From Winogradskyella bathintestinalis (lineage in GTDB: Bacteria > Bacteroidota > Bacteroidia > Flavobacteriales > Flavobacteriaceae): 64,000 nt of DNA. Position 1 is the first letter of the stretch, and each line of letters opens with the position of its first letter. Position numbers and translations under genes: made by a program. The stretch covers positions 838,702-902,701 of the forward strand of contig NZ_JASDDK010000002.1 in NCBI RefSeq assembly GCF_030407435.1, in the 5' to 3' direction. The notes beneath the pieces were generated by a model. It did not search any database. It saw only the letters and a program-made list of their open reading frames with translations, and was not told where the DNA came from. Shown here piece after piece: positions 16,471-23,965 of the stretch.

Positions 16471-17239
16471 TGGCTCTGTAATTTTCTATAAAATTGATAA
16501 CATCTTTGGTACGCTCAATTTGAGATGCACCAACAATTTCTGGATTTTTCCCAAACACTTTTGTTACTGCATACACCGCTTCAATGGTTGGGAAACCATA
16601 ATCGAGGTATTGTTTCATTCCGCATAAATCTGCGGTAGTTTGACTGCGTGTATTTAAGAACCAATGACAGCCTTCGTGCGCTAAAATCGCCACACGAATA
16701 GGAATGGTGTACGATTTAAACAAACGTTGTGAGATTTGAACTCTCGGCATTTTGCGATGTGTTCTCGCTGGTGTGATAAGCTCTGCGCCAAAAGGATCTG
16801 TTATTTTATCTAAATATTGAAATAGAAATTCGTTGTCTTTACTTTCATAAAAACCAGGAGGTACGTAACCTGCTTTTTGCGCAAACTGAATCGCAAATTC
16901 TAAAAAGCGATGTTGGTCGTCAGTTGCCCAGACAGCCAGTGCTGGCATCTTTTCAATTTTCACATTGACGATCTCAAATGCATCGTCATCTGCGTGGTTT
17001 TTATCAAAGACTTCCATTTCCAGTACTTCTGGAGAGACTGGCAGTGCGATCACAAATTCTCGTTTTGAGTTCGCTTTCGCGAAAGCGGCTTTTCTCCTAA
17101 AGTAATAACTGTTAGGATGCTCAGGATCATACACACGAATTCCCAACTCAAAAGGCATCAATGCCCTAATGGTCAGTTTTATCTGAAAGCGTTCTCTATT
17201 TGATGGAATGTGTACACAAGAGTATCTACCAAAGAACAA
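16460..17239 (-). CDS. HExxH metallopeptidase-like protein, 5' end altered at a junction
   Basis: 259 residues as drawn. An N-terminal beta-rich domain (FQIKLTIRALMPFELGIRVY, EFVIALPVSPEVLEMEVFD) precedes a helical domain with LAHEGCHWFLN, the HExxH zinc motif (His188, His192), followed by TTADLCGMKQYLDYGF, which could give a third ligand (Asp204). The first about 10 residues (MFFGRYSCVH) are simply the reverse complement of the recombinase start region, so the natural start has probably been lost and a few codons replaced. It is the promoter-proximal gene of the minus-strand block. A CGCTTTCGCGAAAGCG palindrome lies at 17072-17087. Confidence 0.6.
   Translation of the reverse strand: MFFGRYSCVHIPSNRERFQIKLTIRALMPFELGIRVYDPEHPNSYYFRRKAAFAKANSKREFVIALPVSPEVLEMEVFDKNHADDDAFEIVNVKIEKMPALAVWATDDQHRFLEFAIQFAQKAGYVPPGFYESKDNEFLFQYLDKITDPFGAELITPARTHRKMPRVQISQRLFKSYTIPIRVAILAHEGCHWFLNTRSQTTADLCGMKQYLDYGFPTIEAVYAVTKVFGKNPEIVGASQIERTKDVINFIENYRANEY
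17072..17087. repeat. TTTCGCGAAA-centred palindrome, copy 3 (16 bp)
   Basis: CGCTTTCGCGAAAGCG, a 16-bp perfect palindrome inside the HExxH gene, encoding AAFAKA. It lies about 120 bp from the recombinase junction. Confidence 0.7.
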
Positions 17240-18736
17240 GCAGAGAACAACGCCAGTTTAGAAACTCAATTAAAGTACTGTAAGGAGCTTGCAAATAAAA
17301 AAGGACTTGAGGTAAGTGAATATTTCGGAGGAACCTATGAGTCAGCTAAAAGTGATGAGCGTAAGGAATTTCAAAAGATGCTTAATTATGTAAAGCGAAG
17401 AAGTAACGTAGGCTATATCATTGTCTATTCTTACGATAGATTTTCAAGAACTGGAGCAAATGGTGCTTACATAAGTGATCAGTTAAAAAGACAAGGTATT
17501 GTCACAATATCAGCTACCCAAGAGGTCGATACTTCTACAAGTGCAGGATCATTCCAACAAAATCTTTATTATATGTTTTCTCAGTTTGATAATGAATTGA
17601 GAAGAGATAAATCTGTGTCTGGAATGCAAGAGAAACTTCGCAAAGGACATTGGACAGGCGCATATCCGTTTGGCTACACAAATGCCAATCCAGGAAAAGG
17701 AAAAACTCCCAAATTTGTTATTACTAAAGAAGGAAGGCTATTGAAGCAGGCTTTCTTGTGGAAAGCAAACAGCAATATGTCTCACGTTGAAATCGCAAAT
17801 AAATTACAGGAGAAAGGGCTTAAAATAAATGATAAGAGATTGAGCGTTTTATTTAGAAATCCATTCTATTGTGGACTTATAGTTAATAGCCTCATACCAG
17901 GAGAAGTTATTGAAGGCAATCATCAGCCTATGATTACTAAAGAGTTATTTCTTAAAATTCATAACCTATTGAATACAGGAACTGAGACCAGAAAATACTG
18001 CGTAGATGATGAAAACCTGCCTCTAAAAACTTTCCTGAAGTCCACAACTTGTGGAACTCCTTACACAGGGTTTATCGTAAAGAAAAAAGGGCTCTACTAT
18101 TATAAGAATCGTCGTAAGGGAAGTAAGGAGAATAGAAGTGCTAAGAAACTACATCAAGAGTTTTTAGAGCTTTTAGAGACCTACAAGCTAAAGGATAAGA
18201 AGTTTGTAGCACCATTAAAGGAAATGGTTTACGACACTTTTGTAAGTATGAATGAAGAAGCCATTAAAGAGACCAAAGAACTATCAAGTGGTATAGTCGC
18301 TATTGAAATGAAGTTAGATCGTTTAGAAGAACGTTATGTTTTTGAAGAAATAAATAAGTCTCAATATGATAGATTCAGAACTAAGTTGGTAGCAGAAGTT
18401 AATCAAAAAAAGAAAAATTTATCAAAACATAGCTTCGATAGTTCAAACCTTAAGAAGTCGATAAATATTGCATTGAAGTATGCACTCAATCTACCGCTAT
18501 TATGGAGTTCAGGAGATATTGAAGTAAAAAGAAAACTTCAATATATGGTCTTTCCAGACGGTTTAGGGTATGACTTCAAAAACAAGAGAGTTCAAACTTT
18601 TAGAGTGAACTCTATTTTTGCTCAAATCGCCTGTTTATCAGATAAGTTAGGAGAAAATAAAAACGGGAACTTTCAAAATAATATTGAAAATTCCCGTTTA
18701 GTGACCTCGACAGGATTCAAACCTGTAACCTCTTGA
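17210..18736 (+). CDS. Large serine recombinase, N-terminus clipped, ORF runs into tRNA-Arg
   Basis: 508 residues from a GTG. The resolvase domain (about 1-140) has YTRVSTKEQ with catalytic Ser6 and YDRFSRTG with active-site arginines. A recombinase domain follows (about 150-250). The zinc-ribbon region (about 275-310) keeps one Cys (TTCGTPYTG) and has lost the others, and a coiled coil runs over about 330-420. Homologues normally have a short strand before YTRVST; here TGA-TGG-AAT-GTG precedes it, so that strand is missing and activity is uncertain. The last 15 residues (NSRLVTSTGFKPVTS) are encoded partly by the 3' half of the tRNA-Arg gene. It is the likely integrase of the island to its left. 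Confidence 0.85.
   Translation: MYTRVSTKEQAENNASLETQLKYCKELANKKGLEVSEYFGGTYESAKSDERKEFQKMLNYVKRRSNVGYIIVYSYDRFSRTGANGAYISDQLKRQGIVTISATQEVDTSTSAGSFQQNLYYMFSQFDNELRRDKSVSGMQEKLRKGHWTGAYPFGYTNANPGKGKTPKFVITKEGRLLKQAFLWKANSNMSHVEIANKLQEKGLKINDKRLSVLFRNPFYCGLIVNSLIPGEVIEGNHQPMITKELFLKIHNLLNTGTETRKYCVDDENLPLKTFLKSTTCGTPYTGFIVKKKGLYYYKNRRKGSKENRSAKKLHQEFLELLETYKLKDKKFVAPLKEMVYDTFVSMNEEAIKETKELSSGIVAIEMKLDRLEERYVFEEINKSQYDRFRTKLVAEVNQKKKNLSKHSFDSSNLKKSINIALKYALNLPLLWSSGDIEVKRKLQYMVFPDGLGYDFKNKRVQTFRVNSIFAQIACLSDKLGENKNGNFQNNIENSRLVTSTGFKPVTS
18661..18699 (-). terminator. Rho-independent terminator of tRNA-Arg
   Basis: Inverted repeat with arms AAACGGGAA and TTCCCGTTT extended by TTTCAA/TTGAAA around a short AT loop. 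Read on the minus strand it follows the tRNA 3' end and is trailed by GTTTTTATTTTC, a T-tract. It lies within the 3' end of the recombinase ORF. Confidence 0.7.
18702..18736. other. Probable attachment-site region (tRNA-Arg 3' half overlapping recombinase ORF)
   Basis: The recombinase reading frame continues through the T-arm and 3' acceptor of tRNA-Arg and stops at 18734-18736 inside the tRNA. A recombinase gene abutting a tRNA 3' end is the usual layout of an integrated element, with the tRNA end as attachment core. I did not find a second copy of this segment by eye in 1-17 kb. Confidence 0.55.
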
Positions 18737-18775
18737 GCCGTAATCAAGTGCGCTATTCAGTTGCGCCACGAGGCC
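18702..18775 (-). tRNA. tRNA-Arg (ACG anticodon)
   Basis: Reads GGCCTCG at the 5' acceptor (18775-18769), a D-arm with GCGC/GCGC, anticodon stem CTTGA/TCAAG with loop TTACGGC (anticodon ACG), T-arm ACAGG-TTTGAAT-CCTGT and 3' acceptor CGAGGTC, discriminator A. The cloverleaf is complete at 74 nt with no encoded CCA. ACG is read as ICG and decodes CGN arginine codons. The gene appears functional despite the adjacent insertion. Confidence 0.93.
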
Positions 18776-18860
18776 TTTTTAAGTGGGTGCAAATATAATA
18801 CTTTTATTAAAAGACCACCAAACTATTTATTTCAAATTTTTAAAATGTTATTTTTGATGC

Positions 18861-19103
18861 ATGATTTCTAAATACAGAAAACCAATTACCGAAGACCTTA
18901 TATTTTTAAAAACACCAATAAATGTAAAGGTTTTGACATCTTATACTGTGCGAAATACAATATACCTATTAGGTTGGATAATTTTAATAATTAATTCTGA
19001 GCTCAGATCTATTTCAACTAGTGTTGTATCACTTTCGGTGCTTATTGCTAGTTTTACTACTGTATTATGGCGTTCGGTTAACTTTACACCAACCTACAAA
19101 TAA
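18861..19103 (+). CDS. Small hypothetical membrane protein
   Basis: 80 residues. A basic N-terminus is followed by two hydrophobic stretches, about 33-48 (TIYLLGWIILIINSEL) and 54-70 (SVVSLSVLIASFTTVLW). It ends nine bases before the TauE/SafE gene, so the two are probably co-transcribed, and it may assist sulfur export. No known family. The short ORF and lack of motif leave some doubt. Confidence 0.5.
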   Translation: MISKYRKPITEDLIFLKTPINVKVLTSYTVRNTIYLLGWIILIINSELRSISTSVVSLSVLIASFTTVLWRSVNFTPTYK

Positions 19104-19112
19104 TATCTATAA

Positions 19113-19913
19113 ATGGCATTTATTGAACTATTAGGATATCTTGGAGCCTTAGTTGTGGGACTGGTGCTCGGTTTAATTGGTGGAGGCGGATCTATTTTAA
19201 CCGTTCCGATTATGGTATATCTCATTGGCTTGAACCCACTCGTCGCCACTGCCTATTCTTTGTTTGTTGTGGGTACCACTTCTGTTTTTGGTGCCTTTCA
19301 AAATTATAAGAAAGGTTTAGTAGACTTAAAAACGGCGATCGTCTTTGCCATTCCGGCTTTTATAGTGGTCTATTTAACCCGACGGTATTTTGTTCCTATC
19401 ATTCCCGATGTGGTTTTTACCCTTAATAGTTTTACTGTTACGAATGATATTTTCATTATGATATTTTTTTCGGTGGTCATGTTACTCGCCAGTTATTCTA
19501 TGATTAGAGGCCGAAAAAACATAATGACTACCGAAAAACAAAATTTATTCTACAATTATCCAATAATTGCAGTACAAGCTACCGTTATTGGCGTTTTTTC
19601 TGGTATTGTCGGTGCTGGTGGTGGATTTTTAATTATTCCTACTTTGGTTCTTATAGGCAAACTACCAATGAAAAAGGCTGTAGGCACTTCACTTTTTGTA
19701 ATTGCCGTGAACTCACTATTCGGATTTCTGGGTGATTTATCTAATATAGATATTAACTGGCCGTTTCTTTTAACTTTCACATTTATTTCTATCATAGGAA
19801 TCTTTATAGGTAGCTATTTTTCAAAATTTATAAGTGGCAAAAAACTAAAAAAAGGGTTCGGTTATTTTACAATTATTATGGCCATCTACATTGTATACAG
19901 AGAGCTATTTTAA
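19113..19913 (+). CDS. Sulfite exporter TauE/SafE family protein
   Basis: 266 residues with about eight TM helices in two repeats. Each half has the family glycine-rich motif: LGLIGGGGSILTVPIMVYL near residues 19-37 and GIVGAGGGFLIIPTLVLIG near 163-181. The family exports sulfite or organosulfur anions across the inner membrane. It is followed after 110 bp by a CstB-like persulfide dioxygenase, a pairing also seen in the cst operons of Firmicutes, where TauE removes the sulfite produced from persulfide oxidation. It is preceded by a small membrane protein gene. Confidence 0.9.
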   Translation: MAFIELLGYLGALVVGLVLGLIGGGGSILTVPIMVYLIGLNPLVATAYSLFVVGTTSVFGAFQNYKKGLVDLKTAIVFAIPAFIVVYLTRRYFVPIIPDVVFTLNSFTVTNDIFIMIFFSVVMLLASYSMIRGRKNIMTTEKQNLFYNYPIIAVQATVIGVFSGIVGAGGGFLIIPTLVLIGKLPMKKAVGTSLFVIAVNSLFGFLGDLSNIDINWPFLLTFTFISIIGIFIGSYFSKFISGKKLKKGFGYFTIIMAIYIVYRELF

Positions 19914-19994
19914 TAATTCTTAAGAGAAGAAAATTAGTTTTAACAAAGATGACACTTTGTGACCAATGTAACACTTCAAAAATTTCAAGTTTAT

Positions 19995-20002
19995 TAACTT
20001 TG
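19995..20002 (+). promoter_or_regulatory. Bacteroidota-type -7 box TAACTTTG
   Basis: Exact TAnnTTTG match, 21 bp before the ATG of the CstB-like gene, which would give a leader of about 15 nt. No clear -33 TTTG at the usual distance. Confidence 0.5.
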
Positions 20003-20023
20003 CAGTACACTAAATAAAAACTT

Positions 20024-21430
20024 ATGAAAATAGAACAATTATATACAGGCTGTTTAGCACAAGGTGCATACTATATTGAATCTGATGGGGAAGTTGCTAT
20101 AATTGATCCGTTAAGGGAAGTTCAACAATATATAGACAAAGCAAAAGCTAACAATGCGAACATTGAATATATTTTGGAAACCCATTTTCATGCTGATTTT
20201 GTTTCTGGACATGTGGACTTAGCTAACGAAACTGGTGCTACTATTGTTTTTGGCCCAGGGGCCACCACGGATTACGACATGCATTCTGCAAAAGATGGAG
20301 AAGTATTAAAACTGGGTAAAGTAACCATTAAAGTATTACACACCCCGGGTCACACTTTAGAATCCGTAACCTATTTATTAATTGATGAAAACGGAAAAGA
20401 TCACGCTATTTTCTCTGGGGATACGTTATTCCTAGGTGACGTTGGACGCCCAGATTTAGCTATAAAATCAGATCTTACAAAAGAAGATTTAGCTGAGATG
20501 TTATATGATTCATTGCGACATAAAATTATGCCTTTGGCTGATGATGTTATTGTTTATCCTGCTCATGGAGCTGGTTCTGCCTGCGGTAAGAATTTAAGTA
20601 AGGAAACCGTCGGTATTTTGGGCGAGCAGAAAAAAACAAATTACGCTTTACGACAAAATATGACCAAAGCCGATTTTGTAAAAGAAGTATTAGATGGTAT
20701 TGCACCACCACCGCAATACTTTGCAAAAAATGCTATGTTGAATAAAATGGGTTATAATAATTTTGATAACGTCTTACAAACTGGAAATGTAGCTCTTAAG
20801 CCAGAAGAATTTGAAGCTATGGCAAACCATGAGTCTGCTTTAGTCTTAGACGTAAGACCACAAGCAGATTTTATAAAAGGACATATACCTAATTCGATCT
20901 TTATAGGCTTAAATGGTGGATTTGCCCCATGGGTTGGTGCGTTAATTACGGATATAAATCAACCTTTAATTCTAGTAGTTCCTGAAGGTAAATCGGAAGA
21001 AGCAATTACAAGATTATCTCGTGTAGGTTACGATAATACTCTAGGGTATCTCGAGGGCGGCATAGACGCTTGGAGAAATGCAGGCAAAGACATTGAAGCC
21101 TTGGCCTCTATTTCCGCAGAAGAATTTGCAGATAAAGCTAAAAAACAATCACTCAATATTTTAGATGTACGTAAAGACGGGGAATACCAATCGATGCATT
21201 TAGAAGAGGCTCAGCACTTATCATTAGATTTTATTAATGAGAAGATGAATGAAGTTGATAAAAATAAAACGTACTATGTACACTGTGCTGGTGGTTATCG
21301 TTCCGTTATTGCAGCTTCAATTTTAAAGGCTAGAGGGTTTAACAATTTAGTGGATATTGCAGGTGGATTTGGGGCAATTAAAAAAACTGATTTGCCAACA
21401 ACTGATTTTGTTTGTCCGACAACATTGTAA
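20024..21430 (+). CDS. CstB-like persulfide dioxygenase with two rhodanese domains
   Basis: 468 residues. The N-terminal metallo-beta-lactamase domain (1-240) has ETHFHADFVSGH, the ETHE1/CstB-type iron-binding motif, and TPGHTLES and FSGDTLFLGDVGRPD. A first rhodanese domain (about 265-355) has no Cys in its active-site loop (VVPEGKSEE), so it is inactive as a sulfurtransferase. A second (about 365-465) has VHCAGGYRS with Cys421. This order matches CstB, which oxidises glutathione or CoA persulfide to sulfite and thiosulfate during sulfide detoxification. The adjacent TauE exporter fits. The gene has its own -7 box. A hairpin at 21432-21473 ends it. Confidence 0.88.
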   Translation: MKIEQLYTGCLAQGAYYIESDGEVAIIDPLREVQQYIDKAKANNANIEYILETHFHADFVSGHVDLANETGATIVFGPGATTDYDMHSAKDGEVLKLGKVTIKVLHTPGHTLESVTYLLIDENGKDHAIFSGDTLFLGDVGRPDLAIKSDLTKEDLAEMLYDSLRHKIMPLADDVIVYPAHGAGSACGKNLSKETVGILGEQKKTNYALRQNMTKADFVKEVLDGIAPPPQYFAKNAMLNKMGYNNFDNVLQTGNVALKPEEFEAMANHESALVLDVRPQADFIKGHIPNSIFIGLNGGFAPWVGALITDINQPLILVVPEGKSEEAITRLSRVGYDNTLGYLEGGIDAWRNAGKDIEALASISAEEFADKAKKQSLNILDVRKDGEYQSMHLEEAQHLSLDFINEKMNEVDKNKTYYVHCAGGYRSVIAASILKARGFNNLVDIAGGFGAIKKTDLPTTDFVCPTTL

Positions 21431-21431
21431 A

Positions 21432-21473
21432 TATATAGCCCTGTCTAGTATTAAATCTAGACAGGGCTATATA
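21432..21473. terminator. 17-bp perfect hairpin between convergent genes
   Basis: Arms TATATAGCCCTGTCTAG and its exact complement around an 8-nt loop, between the CstB-like gene (+) and clpS (-). Only short AT-rich flanks, but the position fits a bidirectional terminator. Confidence 0.7.
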
Positions 21474-21496
21474 ATAAGAAAGCATTATTTTTTAAG

Positions 21497-21772
21497 CTAC
21501 ACTATTTCTGCACTCAATCCTGCTTGTAAAAGTTTAGAGCATCTTGGCTCTAAATCGTCGTAAGATCCCGTTTTCACAGTACATTTACCTTTGTAATGTA
21601 CTAACAATGCACACTGCTCAGCTTGTTCTGGCATGTGGTCGCAAGCGTAAATAAGCGTATTAATAACATGATCAAACGTATTGACCTCGTCGTTGAATAA
21701 TACTATTTCGTTTTCTTTTACGGTCTCTTCCTTTAATAGAAGTTCTACAGATTGTTTTTCTTTTATGCTCAT
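21497..21772 (-). CDS. clpS: ATP-dependent Clp protease adaptor ClpS
   Basis: 91 residues with the ClpS core: EIVLFNDEVNTFDHVINTL, CDHMPEQAEQCALLVHYKGK and a C-terminal ClpS-like strand. ClpS binds the N-domain of ClpA and delivers substrates with N-end-rule residues to ClpAP. The start MSIKEKQSVELL gives the usual flexible N-terminal extension. It lies 86 bp downstream of prmA in the same direction, a common neighbour pair in Flavobacteriia. Confidence 0.93.
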   Translation of the reverse strand: MSIKEKQSVELLLKEETVKENEIVLFNDEVNTFDHVINTLIYACDHMPEQAEQCALLVHYKGKCTVKTGSYDDLEPRCSKLLQAGLSAEIV

Positions 21773-21857
21773 CTTGCTTTAACGGGTTTGAGATAGTCTA
21801 ATAATAAGCACTAAAAAACAGCGCTCAGTAAGACAGTTAATTTCCTATTAAACTATA

Positions 21858-22694
21858 CTAATTTATAAATTTTAACGAAACCCAACGTCCTTTTTGTATA
21901 GTTTCCGCCAATTTTAACATCTGTTTATGACATTCCTTTTCAATAATTGGAATGTCTTCTTCATAAAAACCGCTTAAAAACAGCTCCCCATTTTCATTTA
22001 AACATTTCGCATAACTTGCGATATCGGCTAATAGTATGTTTCTGTTAATGTTGGCAATAATACTATCATATTTTTTACCTTCTAACAATGTCACATCTCC
22101 TTCATAAACCGATATATTCTCACAATTATTTCGATCGACATTTTCTAAACTGTTGAGATAACACCAATTATCAATATCTATAGCATCGATTTTTGTAGCA
22201 CCTACCTTCTCTGTTAAAATTGCTAATACTCCTGTACCACATCCCATATCTAAAATAGATTTACCATTAAAATCATTTTTTAATATATGTTGAATCATCA
22301 TGTGAGTGGTTTCGTGATGTCCGGTACCGAAGCTCATTTTTGGTTCTATGACTAAATCATATTTTGTATTTGGCTTTTCATGAAATGGAGCACGCACTGA
22401 AACTAAATCGTCAACAATAATAGGATTGAAATTTTTCTCCCACTCGATATTCCAATTGGTTTGCTCTATTTCTTTGAAATCGTACGTAATGGTAAATTCA
22501 TCTGAATTTAAAATATAGATATCATCTAAGATATTCTCGCTCCATTCTTCTTTTTGAATATATGCCGTTACGCCCTCTTCTGTTTCTACAAAACTTTCGA
22601 AACCCGCATATCCAAGTTCTGCAATTAAGATTTCGGTTGCTGGTTGTAATGGACTTATTATAAAATTGTAACCTAAGTATATGGGATTGGACAT
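21858..22694 (-). CDS. prmA: Ribosomal protein L11 methyltransferase
   Basis: 278 residues. The methyltransferase domain shows FGTGHHETTHMM, SILDMGCGTGVLAI (SAM-binding motif I) and IIANINRNILL, the NPPY-like catalytic motif. The N-terminal about 110 residues form the substrate-recognition domain. PrmA trimethylates L11 in the ribosome's GTPase centre. Length and motifs are normal for the family. It lies between tpiA and clpS, all on the minus strand, with a hairpin-rich spacer upstream. Confidence 0.93.
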   Translation of the reverse strand: MSNPIYLGYNFIISPLQPATEILIAELGYAGFESFVETEEGVTAYIQKEEWSENILDDIYILNSDEFTITYDFKEIEQTNWNIEWEKNFNPIIVDDLVSVRAPFHEKPNTKYDLVIEPKMSFGTGHHETTHMMIQHILKNDFNGKSILDMGCGTGVLAILTEKVGATKIDAIDIDNWCYLNSLENVDRNNCENISVYEGDVTLLEGKKYDSIIANINRNILLADIASYAKCLNENGELFLSGFYEEDIPIIEKECHKQMLKLAETIQKGRWVSLKFIN

Positions 22695-22764
22695 TATAAT
22701 TTATTAATATAAAGTTTATGATTCTCGATTAAAGCTTTACCCACTTCAATGCAAATGACTTAAT

Positions 22765-22912
22765 TCTGATAGCATGCGTTAGCAGTAGAAACGGCATCCT
22801 CTTTATTTGGGGGTTGAACTTAGTGAAAGTCACCAAATAAAAAGATATAGTGGATGATGCGACTTTTTGAGATCTTGTTAGGCTATAAAAACCTGACAAG
22901 ATTTCAAAAAGT
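22765..22912. repeat. Intergenic inverted-repeat element (BIME-like)
   Basis: Two nested hairpins lie between prmA and tpiA. One pairs CTTTATTTGG near 22800 with CCAAATAAAAAG near 22838. The other is long: ACTTTTTGA-GATCTTGT-TAGG at 22862-22882 pairs with CCTGACAAGAT-TTCAAAAAGT at 22892-22912. Such elements recur between genes in many Flavobacteriia genomes; only one is seen here, so its repeat nature is inferred. Confidence 0.5.
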
Positions 22913-22933
22913 AACGCCCAAATAATTTAAGGT

Positions 22934-23683
22934 TTAAAATGCATTTACTATAGCAAAAAAATCGTCTGCTTTTAGAGCAGCTCCACCTATAAGACCACCA
23001 TCTACATCTGGTTTAGAAAATATTTCTTTAGCATTGGCCGGTTTTACACTGCCACCATATAGGATAGAAACTGAGTCTGCAATATTATTCCCGTACTTAT
23101 CAGCTAAAGTTTTTCTAATAAAAGCATGCATATCTTGTGCTTGTTCCGGACTTGCCGTTTCGCCTGTTCCAATAGCCCAAACAGGCTCGTAAGCTAAAAC
23201 GATGTTTTTAAAAGCCTCAGCATCTAAATGAAATAATGCATTTTTAATTTGATTTTCTACAACTGATTCTTCATTTCCAGATTTTCTGTCGTTCAGTTCT
23301 TCCCCGAAACAGAAAATAATCCGGATATCATTGTTTAAAGCTGCATCCACTTTTTTGGCTAATGAGTCATCTGTCTCGTTGAAATAAGCTCGACGTTCGC
23401 TATGACCAAGAATAACCGTCGTAATACCAATACTCGTTAACATTGCCGCACTAATTTCCCCTGTGTATGCCCCATTTTCGGCAAAATGCATATTCTGCGC
23501 TACAACTTCAATATCAGTATTTTTTAATGTCTGAAATGCTCTCCAAAGATTGGTGAATGTTGGTGCTATCATAACCTCAGCATCTGACGTTTTTGCTTCG
23601 TTTCTTAACGCTGTAATTAACGCTTCGGTTTGCGCTAAATCATTATTCATTTTCCAGTTTCCTGCAACTATCTTTTTTCTCAT
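22934..23683 (-). CDS. tpiA: Triose-phosphate isomerase
   Basis: 249 residues from the ATG at 23683 (MRKKIVAGNWKMNN); an earlier in-frame ATG at 23695 overlaps the -7 box and is unlikely. Catalytic Lys12 region (NWKMN), the His motif VILGHSERR and the Glu motif VLAYEPVWAIGTGETAS are present, as is the phosphate-binding YGGSVKPAN near the end. It interconverts dihydroxyacetone phosphate and glyceraldehyde 3-phosphate in glycolysis. Followed downstream by prmA and clpS. Confidence 0.95.
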   Translation of the reverse strand: MRKKIVAGNWKMNNDLAQTEALITALRNEAKTSDAEVMIAPTFTNLWRAFQTLKNTDIEVVAQNMHFAENGAYTGEISAAMLTSIGITTVILGHSERRAYFNETDDSLAKKVDAALNNDIRIIFCFGEELNDRKSGNEESVVENQIKNALFHLDAEAFKNIVLAYEPVWAIGTGETASPEQAQDMHAFIRKTLADKYGNNIADSVSILYGGSVKPANAKEIFSKPDVDGGLIGGAALKADDFFAIVNAF

Positions 23684-23694
23684 AATATGGCCCA

Positions 23695-23702
23695 CAAAAG
23701 TA
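23695..23702 (-). promoter_or_regulatory. -7 box TACTTTTG for tpiA
   Basis: Exact TAnnTTTG match on the minus strand, 11 bp before the ATG at 23683. The leader would be only a few nucleotides, supporting the shorter tpiA start. Confidence 0.5.
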
Positions 23703-23965
23703 GGTGTCTTATTAAGTTAAACTTCATTTTATTTTTAATCCTAAAGATTTTGGGCTATGATAAATGTAACCCTTAAATTGTACGGATAATTCTATCACAA
23801 AAATAATACAATTATGAAGAAAGACAGCCGATTGCAATCATTCAATTAACAGAAGGTTATTAGAAATTCCTAAATAATGATATAACTTGGAAGCAATTAC
23901 ATTAATGAGAATTCAATATTTAATTACTGCTTATTCTTTAAAGCGACTGCTGCTTGCGTAAGAAA

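Noticed and set aside
9110..17239. Calling the minus-strand block a tailed prophage or a conjugative element
   Set aside because: No terminase, portal, capsid, tail, relaxase or type IV secretion gene is recognisable in it.
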